From an uncultured Bradyrhizobium sp. (lineage in GTDB: Bacteria > Pseudomonadota > Alphaproteobacteria > Rhizobiales > Xanthobacteraceae), in the NCBI RefSeq assembly GCF_947648125.1, contig NZ_CANSMR010000048.1:1-32905 (forward strand): DNA of 32,905 nt, written 5' to 3'. Made by a program: the position numbers and the translations under genes. Positions within the stretch are counted from its first letter, which is position 1. Each line of letters starts with the position of its first letter. The notes beneath the pieces were generated by a model. It was not told where the DNA came from and searched no databases. It was given only the letters and a program-made list of their open reading frames with translations. Below, piece by piece: positions 17,153-23,984 of the stretch.

Positions 17153-17596
17153 TTACTTCCCGACGCGCGTCCAGGTCTCGCCGCCGCATAGCGCGCCGAC
17201 GCAGCCTTCGACCCGCAGGGTGCTCTCGCCGGTGACCGAGACGCTGCTCGCATAGGTGCCGCCATCATCGGCATTGTAGATCTGGCCCGACCATTTGCCC
17301 GCGGCAACCGGCTGCATGCCGGAGAACAGCGGCAGCCCGATGATCGGCCGGTTGGCCAGTGACGGATTGGGATTCTTGTTGTCGACCTGCGGCTTGCCGG
17401 TCATCGGATCGATCGGATCGCGCAGGCTCACCACCACGCCGCAGATGCCGCCGCCGCATTTGCTGACCTTGACGCGGGCATCGCCGGCCTGGGTCTGCCA
17501 GACGCCGAAAGGCTCAGGCGCGCCCTGTGCATGCGCGGCAGGCACAGCAAGTGCCGTCGCAATGATTGCGATCACGAATCCCAGTCTGCAGGCCAT
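17153..17596 (-). CDS. DUF2147 family secreted protein
   Basis: The 147-residue protein begins with a signal peptide (MACRLGFVIAIIATALAVPA, cleavage after AHA) and continues with GVWQTQAGDARVKVSKCGG, a match to the DUF2147 family of small periplasmic beta proteins (residues about 28-145). Four Cys in the CGGGIC and CVGALCGGETW segments could form disulfides. The function is unknown. The ATG at 17596 has AGGGGA eight bases upstream. The region just before that site (17611-17713) is a dispersed repeat, so the promoter must lie inside or beyond it. Confidence 0.75.
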   Translation of the reverse strand: MACRLGFVIAIIATALAVPAAHAQGAPEPFGVWQTQAGDARVKVSKCGGGICGVVVSLRDPIDPMTGKPQVDNKNPNPSLANRPIIGLPLFSGMQPVAAGKWSGQIYNADDGGTYASSVSVTGESTLRVEGCVGALCGGETWTRVGK

Positions 17597-17610
17597 GGCT
17601 CGTTCCCCTG

Positions 17611-17713
17611 GAGCATGATCCGGAAAAGTGCGAAGCGGTTTTTCCGAAAAGATCATGGTCGAAATAAAGAGCTAAAGCGCGATGACGATTCGACCCAATC
17701 TCATCGCGCTCTA
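17611..17713. repeat. Dispersed intergenic repeat with two hairpins
   Basis: One hairpin pairs CATGATCCGGAAAA (17614-17627) with a TTTTTCCGAAAAGATCATG stretch (to 17657). A second pairs AGCGCGATGA (17676-17685) with TCATCGCGCT (17701-17710). I recognise the combination as a very common intergenic element of Bradyrhizobium and relatives. The remaining 17714-17849, up to the MATE stop, holds no feature I can name. Confidence 0.75.
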
Positions 17714-17849
17714 GAGGCCGGCCTGCATAACAAGTCGAAAGATTTCTGCAATGTCATATTCGCGCGATCAGGCGCGCGGTACCCGGAAAATTTTACTGCT
17801 TGCTTCCTGCATGGTCATTCTCAGGCAACACGCAACTGCGCCGCGGTAG

Positions 17850-19235
17850 TTATCCCCAGCGGGTCAGCCTGATCGAGACGATGGTCGCGAGGCCGAATGC
17901 CACCATCGCACCTCCGACCAGCGCAAACAGTGTCCATGCCGGGGCGCTCACGGTGGCGAGCCACCAGCCGCCGATGCCGACCAGCAACAGGCGGATGGTC
18001 CCGGCCAGCACCGGCCCGCCGACCTTGGCCGCGCCCTGCGAGGAAAAATACAGGCAGACGCCGACGCCGAAGAAGCCGAAAGCCGGGCCGGCCAGCGCGA
18101 AATAGGACGAGGCCGCGGCAGTCACGCCGGAATCGGTGGTGAACAGCGCAATCCACAATGTCGGCTTGAGGGCGACCACGAGTCCGACCAATCCGACGAC
18201 AAGCCCGGCAACGGTGCCGGCGGTCCATGCCACCTTGCGGGCCCGCGTCACCAGTCCCGCACCAACCGCCATGCCGACCATCGGCACCGAGGCGACGCCG
18301 ACCGCGAAGGCGATCGGGATCAGCAGGAATTCCAGCCGCGAGCCCATGCCGTATCCGGCCAGCGTCTCGGTGCCGAAGCCCGCCAGGATCTTGGTGAAGA
18401 TCAGGATGGTCAGCACGCTTTGCAGCGGCGACAGGCAGGAGATCGCGCCCACTTTCAGGATGTCGAGGAACATCGCGCGCTGGAAGCTGAAGGTGGCGAA
18501 GTCGAGCTTCAACCGGCTGCGGCCAGAGGCGAGATACCAGGCGAGGAAGATCGCACCACACGTGAACGCCGTGAGCTGGCCCGCGGCGACGCCGCGCATG
18601 CCGAGGCTCGGCACGCCGAACAGGCCAAGACCCAATATGCCGCCGACCGCGATCTGGATCATCGAGACGGTGATCAGCGTCATCGAGGGGACGCGCATGT
18701 CGCCGGTGCCGCGCACGACGGAGGCGAGCGTGTTGACCAGCCAGATCGAGATCGCGCCGGAGAACAGCACCTGCGAGTAATGCATCGACTGTTCGAGCAC
18801 GCCGCTGCGTCCGCCGAGCAGCGCATAGAAGTCGCGGCCGAAGCCCAGCATCATCACGGTGAAGAACAATCCGGCGCAGGCGCCGATGATCGCCGCATGC
18901 AGCGCCAGGTCGGCGGCGCGATCGCGGTCGCCGGCGCCGAGCGCGCGGCTGATCGCCGATGAGACGCCGCCGCCCATCGCGCCGGCCGACATCATCTGCG
19001 TCAGCATCGCGAACGGAAACACCAGCGCGATGCCCGCCAGCGGCTCGGTGCCGAGCCGGCCGATGTAGGAGGTCTCGGCGACCGCGACCAGCGTCGAACC
19101 GAACATCGCGATGGTGTTGGGGACCGCCAGCCGCAGCAGCGTCGGCAAGATCGGCGCGGTCAATAAATGATCGACCGGGACCGCAGGCGTGGCCGCGGCG
19201 CGGTTGATGTCGTCGATCGAAGCATCGATGGTCAT
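17850..19235 (-). CDS. MATE-family multidrug/cation antiporter
   Basis: The 461-residue protein has about 12 hydrophobic helices in two related halves, as in MatE proteins. Family-like segments include AVPNTIAMFGSTLVAVAETS and YIGRLGTEPLAGIAL in helices 1-2, ISRALGAGDRDRA in the first-half loop, VRGTGDMRVP, and GYGMGSRLEFLLIPIAFAV in the second half. It should export cationic drugs or metabolites in exchange for H+ or Na+ at the inner membrane; the substrate is unknown. The ATG at 19235 is the likely start; the frame runs back to 19310 without family likeness and no strong ribosome-binding site is seen. A fragment of the 17000-17115 palindrome lies 17 bases ahead of it. Confidence 0.88.
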   Translation of the reverse strand: MTIDASIDDINRAAATPAVPVDHLLTAPILPTLLRLAVPNTIAMFGSTLVAVAETSYIGRLGTEPLAGIALVFPFAMLTQMMSAGAMGGGVSSAISRALGAGDRDRAADLALHAAIIGACAGLFFTVMMLGFGRDFYALLGGRSGVLEQSMHYSQVLFSGAISIWLVNTLASVVRGTGDMRVPSMTLITVSMIQIAVGGILGLGLFGVPSLGMRGVAAGQLTAFTCGAIFLAWYLASGRSRLKLDFATFSFQRAMFLDILKVGAISCLSPLQSVLTILIFTKILAGFGTETLAGYGMGSRLEFLLIPIAFAVGVASVPMVGMAVGAGLVTRARKVAWTAGTVAGLVVGLVGLVVALKPTLWIALFTTDSGVTAAASSYFALAGPAFGFFGVGVCLYFSSQGAAKVGGPVLAGTIRLLLVGIGGWWLATVSAPAWTLFALVGGAMVAFGLATIVSIRLTRWG

Positions 19236-19252
19236 GCGTCGGCGGCTCACTT

Positions 19253-19268
19253 CGCAAGCGGGAGAGGG
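19253..19268. repeat. Solitary half of an intergenic palindrome
   Basis: The 16 bases CGCAAGCGGGAGAGGG repeat exactly the right outer arm of the element at 17000-17115 (there 17100-17115) with no partner arm. It sits just upstream of the MATE start codon and looks like a decayed or single-arm copy. Confidence 0.5.
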
Positions 19269-19372
19269 GCGCACTGCAATTCGACGCCAGTGAACCAGGC
19301 TCGCAATCAATAAATGATGATCGACATGTTACGTGTTCGAGCTGGTGCTCGCCACCCACGCTCGCGCAGGGG

Positions 19373-19903
19373 TCACCACGGCAGGCCGCATAGGTCGATC
19401 TTGCCCTGGCGCGGCGCGCGGACGATGTCGTTGACGAACGGTGCCATCGCCTCGAAACGGATCTGCCCGGAAGGCTGTTCGCAATAAACTTCGCCGGCGA
19501 AGGGATGCCAGACGCGCGCCTGATAGAATGCGAAATTGTGCGGCTCGCAGAATAAGATTGCAAATTTCACCGCGTCATTGGCACGAATGGTGTGCACGGC
19601 GGCATCTAACGCGAGCGACGCATAGCCGCGCCGCCGGCAATCCTCGCGAGTCGCAACCCCGCCGATGCCGCCGACATGCACCTTGTGGCCATTCCAGGTG
19701 ATCGTCCGGAAATAGATACCGACATGGCAGGCGAGCCCGCCGTCGTCAGGCGCATCGAGAAACACGCGCAAATCCGCGTGAGCCCATTTGATATCCGCCC
19801 ACTGCTTGTTCTTCATGACATCCGGGCTCCAAACCGTCCGGAGCAGCGGCTCGGCGCGCCGCCACGACGCATCTCCGTTGAGAATGTCGATTTCGATGCT
19901 CAT
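19373..19903 (-). CDS. GNAT-family N-acetyltransferase
   Basis: The 176-residue protein has the GNAT core: a strand HVGGIGGVATREDCRRRGYA containing the acetyl-CoA pyrophosphate loop (R-R-R-G-Y-A), then helix SLALDAAVHTI, then a FAILFCEPHNFAFYQARVW block matching motif B. It resembles the AAC(2')/NodA-like branch, but the acceptor is unknown. The ATG at 19903 gives the normal N-terminus (MSIEIDILNGD) with an AGGGA sequence upstream; the frame is open to 19954. It is divergent from sodB, with 142 bases between. Confidence 0.75.
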   Translation of the reverse strand: MSIEIDILNGDASWRRAEPLLRTVWSPDVMKNKQWADIKWAHADLRVFLDAPDDGGLACHVGIYFRTITWNGHKVHVGGIGGVATREDCRRRGYASLALDAAVHTIRANDAVKFAILFCEPHNFAFYQARVWHPFAGEVYCEQPSGQIRFEAMAPFVNDIVRAPRQGKIDLCGLPW

Positions 19904-19983
19904 CGTCTCAGGTCCCTGGGTCTTGGTCCTCGGCTGCGCCGATCTGTCATACACGATCCGAAAATGCGGTGTTTCTCCGCCGT

Positions 19984-20009
19984 GGAACCTTCTATAAGGG
20001 GGACCCGTT
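19984..20009 (+). promoter_or_regulatory. EcfG-type general stress promoter of sodB
   Basis: GGAAC (19984-19988) is followed after exactly 17 bases by CGTT (20006-20009). This equals the GGAAC-N16/17-CGTT consensus of the PhyR-EcfG general stress response of alphaproteobacteria. The -10 lies about 37 bases before the sodB ATG, a natural distance. Control of a superoxide dismutase by this response is biologically sensible. Confidence 0.6.
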
Positions 20010-20045
20010 AAGTGTAGTCTCCCACCCTCTGTTGGACATTACCCC

Positions 20046-20645
20046 ATGACCTTCACGCTACCCGATCTGCCCTACGCCCACGACGCCCTTGCGCCCTACA
20101 TGTCCAAGGAAACGCTGGAGTTTCACCACGACAAGCATCACCAGGCCTACGTCACCAACGGCAACAACGCGATCAAGGGGACCGAATTCGAAGGCAAGTC
20201 CCTCGAGGAGATCGTGAAGGGCTCGTTCGGCAAGAACGCGGCCGTCTTCAACAATGCCGGTCAGCACTACAACCACACCCACTTCTGGAAGTGGATGAAG
20301 CCGAATGGCGGCGGCAGCAAGCTGCCCGGTCGGCTGGAGAAGAAGATCAACGAGGACCTCGGCGGCTTCGAGAAGTTCAAGACCGACTTCGCCGCAGCCG
20401 GCGTCGGCCAGTTCGGCTCCGGCTGGGCCTGGCTGCAGGTCAAGGGCGGCAAGCTCGAGATCGCCAAGACCCCGAACGGCGAGAACCCGCTGGTCCATGG
20501 CGCGGTGCCGATCCTCGGCGTCGACGTCTGGGAGCACTCCTACTACATCGACTACCGCAACCGCCGTCCGGACTATCTGAAGGCGTTCGTCGACAGCCTC
20601 GTCAACTGGGATTACGTCGACGAGCTGTTCGGCAAGGCCGGCTAA
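20046..20645 (+). CDS. sodB: Superoxide dismutase, Fe type
   Basis: The 199-residue enzyme turns superoxide into hydrogen peroxide and oxygen in the cytoplasm. The four metal ligands are visible: His27 (LEFHHDKHH), His77 (NHTHFW), Asp160 and His164 (DVWEHSYYIDYRN). Gln73 in NNAGQHYNHT, in place of the Gln that Mn enzymes carry near GSGWAWL, favours iron. Length and sequence follow E. coli SodB closely. The ATG at 20046 is the only sensible start; the ribosome-binding site is poor. An EcfG-type promoter lies upstream. No signal peptide is present. Confidence 0.95.
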   Translation: MTFTLPDLPYAHDALAPYMSKETLEFHHDKHHQAYVTNGNNAIKGTEFEGKSLEEIVKGSFGKNAAVFNNAGQHYNHTHFWKWMKPNGGGSKLPGRLEKKINEDLGGFEKFKTDFAAAGVGQFGSGWAWLQVKGGKLEIAKTPNGENPLVHGAVPILGVDVWEHSYYIDYRNRRPDYLKAFVDSLVNWDYVDELFGKAG

Positions 20646-20672
20646 GCGCAGATCGCAATTCGGCTCGACCCT

Positions 20673-20839
20673 CTCACCCTCCCCTGGAGGGGGAGGGTCG
20701 ACGCGAATGAAATGAGCGGCGGGGTGGGGTGACGGTCTATCCACGCGCGACACCGTCCGTGTTGAGAGATCACCCCACCCCGTTTCGCATTCCGCTTCGC
20801 TTCATGCGAACCGACCCTCCCCCTCCAGGGGAGGGTGAG
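20673..20839. repeat. Intergenic palindrome with 28-bp perfect outer arms
   Basis: The outer arms 20673-20700 and 20812-20839 are exact reverse complements of 28 bases. The inner arms GGGGTGGGGTGA (20721-20732) and TCACCCCACCCC (20770-20781) also pair perfectly. It lies between sodB and crcB and ends about 50 bases before the crcB start. Confidence 0.85.
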
Positions 20840-20890
20840 CTTTTGAGCGGCGCGTATTGTGAGCTTCTCGACACACCAGCGGGGGCATTG

Positions 20891-21277
20891 GTGGGTAACG
20901 CGGCAAGCTATCTCCTGGTCTTCTTCGGCGGCGGTCTCGGCGCAACGCTGCGGCAGCTGATCAACGTCACCTGCGCGCGCTGCATCGGTACCGCGTTTCC
21001 CTACGGCACCTTCATCATCAACATCACGGGCTCGACCGTGATGGGCCTGATCGCCGGCTATCTCGCCTTCAAGGGCGATGCCTCGCAGCCCTGGCGGCTC
21101 TTTCTGATGACCGGCATCCTCGGCGGCTACACCACTTTCTCCGCCTTCTCGCTCGACACCGCGGTGCTCTATGAGCGCGGCGAACTCGGCCTTGCCGTGT
21201 TGTACGTCGCGGGCTCGGTGGCGTTGTCGATCGCAGGCCTGTTCGCCGGGCTTGCGATTGTCAGGCATTTGACCTGA
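20891..21277 (+). CDS. crcB: Fluoride-specific ion channel CrcB/Fluc
   Basis: The 128-residue membrane protein has four hydrophobic helices. Family motifs are present: GGGLGATLRQ in helix 1, FIINITGSTVMG (the Asn of the pore) in helix 2, and GGYTTFSAFSLD at the helix-3 break that binds sodium and lines the pore. It forms a dimeric channel that lets toxic fluoride leave the cell. The frame is open to 20729, but that part is the palindrome's sequence, so the GTG at 20891, with a G-run upstream, is taken as start and gives the usual family length. A fluoride riboswitch was looked for upstream and not seen. Confidence 0.88.
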   Translation: MGNAASYLLVFFGGGLGATLRQLINVTCARCIGTAFPYGTFIINITGSTVMGLIAGYLAFKGDASQPWRLFLMTGILGGYTTFSAFSLDTAVLYERGELGLAVLYVAGSVALSIAGLFAGLAIVRHLT

Positions 21278-21301
21278 GCTTGAATCGCGCCCTATCCCCA
21301 T

Positions 21302-21423
21302 CGTCGTCCTGGCGAAAGCCAGGACCCATTACCCCAAGTCTCAATGTTGCGCGCGGCTGGGGCCACGATCCCGTTCATCACCGAGCGCGGTGGTTATGGG
21401 TCCTGGCTTTCGCCAGGACGACG
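21302..21423. repeat. Intergenic palindrome with 28-bp perfect arms
   Basis: The left arm 21302-21329 (with GTCCTGGCGAAAGCCAGGAC inside) and the right arm 21396-21423 are exact reverse complements. Each arm also contains its own small palindrome (TCCTGGC/GCCAGGA). It follows the crcB stop by 24 bases. Confidence 0.85.
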
Positions 21424-21759
21424 CAAGGGGAGGGGCACCCGCACCCCCGCCATCCTGCGGAAACCATTCATCCCGGGAACCCGCCAACCGCCTCCGCCGG
21501 CGGCATTTCCCGCCTCCAAATTTCCCTTTGGTAACCTCGCCTTAACCATGATTAGCGTTTGGTTAGGGTCGGAATGCCGCGTGAAAAGCCCTCGTTTTGA
21601 CATGTTGGCAGGGGAAGCAGGGCCCGGCTTTGGACGGGCCCCCCATGCGACAGATGCAAGAGGCTTTCGCGCAGTTTCGCCGCGCCTGATGCGGCCGTGG
21701 AATCGGTGCCGAATGGCGGCCCGCCTGATGGGGACACTTGCGTTGAGAGGATATTGCCG
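21424..21759 (+). other. Leader region of the tol cluster
   Basis: This stretch has no believable gene. It holds one CtrA-like half-site (21542-21549), an isolated TTGACA (21597-21602) without a good -10 at the right distance, and a GC hairpin GGGCCCG/CGGGCCC (21620-21641). The tolQ ribosome-binding site GAGAGG lies at 21745-21750. The main tol promoter is expected here but I cannot place it. No ybgC thioesterase gene lies ahead of tolQ, though it often does elsewhere. Confidence 0.6.
21542..21549 (+). promoter_or_regulatory. CtrA-like half-site upstream of tolQ
   Basis: An exact TTAACCAT, the CtrA half-site of alphaproteobacteria, lies 211 bases before the tolQ ATG. A weaker inverted TTGGTTAG follows about ten bases later. 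On its own this is a modest signal; it gains weight from the sites ahead of the FeeM-like gene and pal. Confidence 0.4.
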
Positions 21760-22473
21760 ATGAATCCCGCCGACGTGGCTCAGTCAACTCTGCCACTGGC
21801 ATCGAGCGATGTGTCGCTGATCGCGCTGTTCTGGCAGGCCCATTGGGTCGTCAAATGCGTGATGTTGGGACTTTTGTCCTGCTCGGTGTGGGTCTGGGCG
21901 ATCGCGATCGACAAGATCCTGCTCTACGCCCGCACCAAGCGGGCGATGGACAAGTTCGAGCAGGCGTTCTGGTCCGGCCAGTCGATCGAGGAACTCTACC
22001 GGGCCCTCTCGGCCAAGCCGACCCAGTCGATGGCGGCCTGTTTCGTCGCCGCGATGCGGGAGTGGAAGCGCTCCTTCGAGAGCCAGTCGCGGTCGTTTGC
22101 CGGCCTGCAGGCCCGGATCGAGAAGGTCATGAACGTCTCGATCGCCCGGGAAGTGGAACGGCTGGAACGGCGGCTGCTGGTGCTGGCGACCGTGGGCTCG
22201 GCCGGCCCCTTTGTCGGCCTGTTCGGCACCGTCTGGGGTATCATGTCGAGCTTCCAGTCGATCGCGGCCTCCAAAAACACCTCCCTGGCGGTGGTGGCGC
22301 CCGGTATCGCGGAAGCGCTGTTTGCTACCGCCATCGGCCTGATTGCCGCAATTCCGGCGACTATTTTCTACAATAAGTTCACCTCGGAGGTGAACCGGCA
22401 GGCCGCGCGCCTGGAGGGGTTCGCCGACGAGTTCTCCGCCATCCTGTCGCGTCAGATCGACGAGCGGGGCTGA
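21760..22473 (+). CDS. tolQ: Tol-Pal system protein TolQ
   Basis: The 237-residue inner-membrane protein has three hydrophobic helices (about 24-46, 148-170 and 183-205) and the ExbB/TolQ core: GSAGPFVGLFGTVWGIMSSF in helix 2 and APGIAEALFATAIGLIAAIP in helix 3, each with the conserved pore Thr. With TolR it forms the proton-driven motor that energises TolA during outer-membrane constriction at division. The ATG at 21760 has GAGAGG nine bases upstream; the frame extends back to 21697 without sense. tolR follows after 43 bases. Confidence 0.95.
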   Translation: MNPADVAQSTLPLASSDVSLIALFWQAHWVVKCVMLGLLSCSVWVWAIAIDKILLYARTKRAMDKFEQAFWSGQSIEELYRALSAKPTQSMAACFVAAMREWKRSFESQSRSFAGLQARIEKVMNVSIAREVERLERRLLVLATVGSAGPFVGLFGTVWGIMSSFQSIAASKNTSLAVVAPGIAEALFATAIGLIAAIPATIFYNKFTSEVNRQAARLEGFADEFSAILSRQIDERG

Positions 22474-22516
22474 GATCAAAGATGGTCACGATGATCACTG
22501 TTGTGAGCGCACGATC

Positions 22517-22984
22517 ATGGCGATGAGCATGGCAGGGTCCGGCGGAAGTGGCAGACGCCGCCGCGGGCGCAAGCCGGTCATGGCCGAGATCAACGTCACG
22601 CCGATGGTCGACGTGATGTTGGTGCTGCTGATCATCTTCATGGTCGCCGCGCCGCTGATGACGTCGAACATCGACATCGACCTGCCAGTCGCGAGCGGCG
22701 GCAAGTCGATCTCGTCGAACCAGCCGCCGCTGACGCTGTCGGTCAAGCGCACCGGCGGTGGCTGCAACTCGAATGTCGAGCTCTATCTGGGCGACGCGCC
22801 GATCACGGCCGCCGATTTTCCGGCCAAGATCAAGGCGATCGGGGACGCCCGGTCGGATGCCGAGAAAGTGGTCTATCTCCGTGGCGACAAGGACGTCTGT
22901 TACACGGATATGATGAAATTGCTCGGGGAGGTCCGGGCCGCGGGATTCAAGGCGAATATCGTCATCATCCCGGAAGGCGGATAA
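22517..22984 (+). CDS. tolR: Tol-Pal system protein TolR
   Basis: The 155-residue protein has an N-terminal basic, glycine-rich stretch (GSGGSGRRRRGRKP), then MAEINVTPMVDVMLVLLIIF with the proton-carrying Asp32 in the single helix (about 28-47), and a periplasmic domain ending IVIIPEGG. It is the rotor/stator partner of TolQ. Two periplasmic Cys, C83 and C128, could form a disulfide, a feature E. coli TolR lacks as far as I recall. The ribosome-binding site is weak, and ATGs at codons 3 and 5 are alternative starts. It lies 43 bases after tolQ and 30 before tolA. Confidence 0.93.
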   Translation: MAMSMAGSGGSGRRRRGRKPVMAEINVTPMVDVMLVLLIIFMVAAPLMTSNIDIDLPVASGGKSISSNQPPLTLSVKRTGGGCNSNVELYLGDAPITAADFPAKIKAIGDARSDAEKVVYLRGDKDVCYTDMMKLLGEVRAAGFKANIVIIPEGG

Positions 22985-23014
22985 CCACCATGCCAAGGCA
23001 CGGGGAAGCCTGAT

Positions 23015-23947
23015 TTGAAGGTCAAGGTCGACAAGACTCTGGCGGCATCGATCGCCCTGCACGTCCTCGTGATCGGGTGGGGCCTCGTGTCGTTTTCGAC
23101 CAGGGCGTACGTGATGCCCGAAGAAGAGTCCGTCGCGGTCGACGTGATCTCCGCCGATCAGCTCTCCCATGTCATGACCGGCCAGAAGGACGGCAAGAAG
23201 GAAAATCCGAAGCCGCTGGTCGACAAGGTCGCCGAGGCCAAGCCGGTCGATGACACCGTCGGCAAGGTCGAGGAGAAGAAGCCGCCGGTTGTGACCGACA
23301 CCGCCCCCGCACCGACGCCGAAGGTCGAGAAGCCGGAAGACAAGAAGCCGGACCCGCCGAAGAAGGTCGAGAACAAGCCAAAGGAAGAGCCGAAGCCGGT
23401 CGAAAAGAAGCCGGATCCGGTGAAGCCCGACCCGATCGCCGAAGCGATCAAGAAGGAAGAGAAGAAGCCGCCGCCGAAGCCGGTCCAGCAGGCCGCCAAG
23501 CCGCCGCCGGAGCAGAAGCCAAAGGATCGCGTGTTCGATCAGAGCAAGATCGCAGCGCTGCTCGACAAGCGCGACCCGACGCGGGCCGCGGCGACCGGCG
23601 ATGCGCTCAACGCCAACGCTGCGCTCGGCACGGCGAAGGGCAAGGCCGCCGACAACTCCGCAACCTGGGGCGCGATGTTCCGGCAGCAGGTCGAACGCTG
23701 CTGGAAGAAGCCTTACGGTGGAATCGAGGCACAGATGGCGGAGGCCGTGTTCTCAATCCATTTGAAGCGCGATGGCACGCTGGAAGGCATGCCGGTCGTG
23801 GTGGGAACGGCGAAGACCCCCTATCTTCGGGTGTATCAAGAGAGCGGCTTGCGCGCGATCATCGAGTGCCAGCCCTATCGATTGCCTCCAGGTTTCTTTG
23901 AGGAGTGGCAGTTCTTTGAGCCGGCCTTCACCGAGAGGCAGAGCTGA
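23015..23947 (+). CDS. tolA: Tol-Pal system protein TolA
   Basis: The 310-residue protein has one N-terminal helix (residues about 9-27, ASIALHVLVIGWGLVSF), a long Lys/Pro/Glu-rich middle (about 60-175, many KKP and PKPVEKKP runs) and a C-terminal TolA/TonB-like domain (about 215-310). Cys in QVERCWKKPY and AIIECQPYRLPP probably pair. TolA carries force from TolQR across the periplasm to TolB and Pal. The middle is short and proline-rich, unlike the long Ala/Lys helix of E. coli TolA. The start is a TTG at 23015 with GGGGAAG seven bases before; an ATG at 22990 stops at once. Confidence 0.92.
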   Translation: MKVKVDKTLAASIALHVLVIGWGLVSFSTRAYVMPEEESVAVDVISADQLSHVMTGQKDGKKENPKPLVDKVAEAKPVDDTVGKVEEKKPPVVTDTAPAPTPKVEKPEDKKPDPPKKVENKPKEEPKPVEKKPDPVKPDPIAEAIKKEEKKPPPKPVQQAAKPPPEQKPKDRVFDQSKIAALLDKRDPTRAAATGDALNANAALGTAKGKAADNSATWGAMFRQQVERCWKKPYGGIEAQMAEAVFSIHLKRDGTLEGMPVVVGTAKTPYLRVYQESGLRAIIECQPYRLPPGFFEEWQFFEPAFTERQS

Positions 23948-23984
23948 GAATGCGGGCCACTGTTTACGAGCATGAGTTCGAGCG

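Noticed and set aside
17821-19563. Open frame of 580 codons on the minus strand over the MATE gene
   Set aside because: The product is mainly Arg, His and Gly. The other minus frame gives a normal MATE transporter.
20729-20890. N-terminal extension of crcB
   Set aside because: This part is translated palindrome sequence, and the family length begins near 20891.
20646-20890. Fluoride riboswitch ahead of crcB
   Set aside because: The stretch is mostly the perfect palindrome, and I could not find the conserved crcB-motif layout.
21344-21763. Small open frame ahead of tolQ
   Set aside because: It starts inside an intergenic palindrome, has no ribosome-binding site or family likeness, and overlaps the tolQ start.
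22990-23013. ATG as the start of tolA
   Set aside because: The frame meets a TGA after seven codons; the TTG at 23015 has a proper ribosome-binding site.
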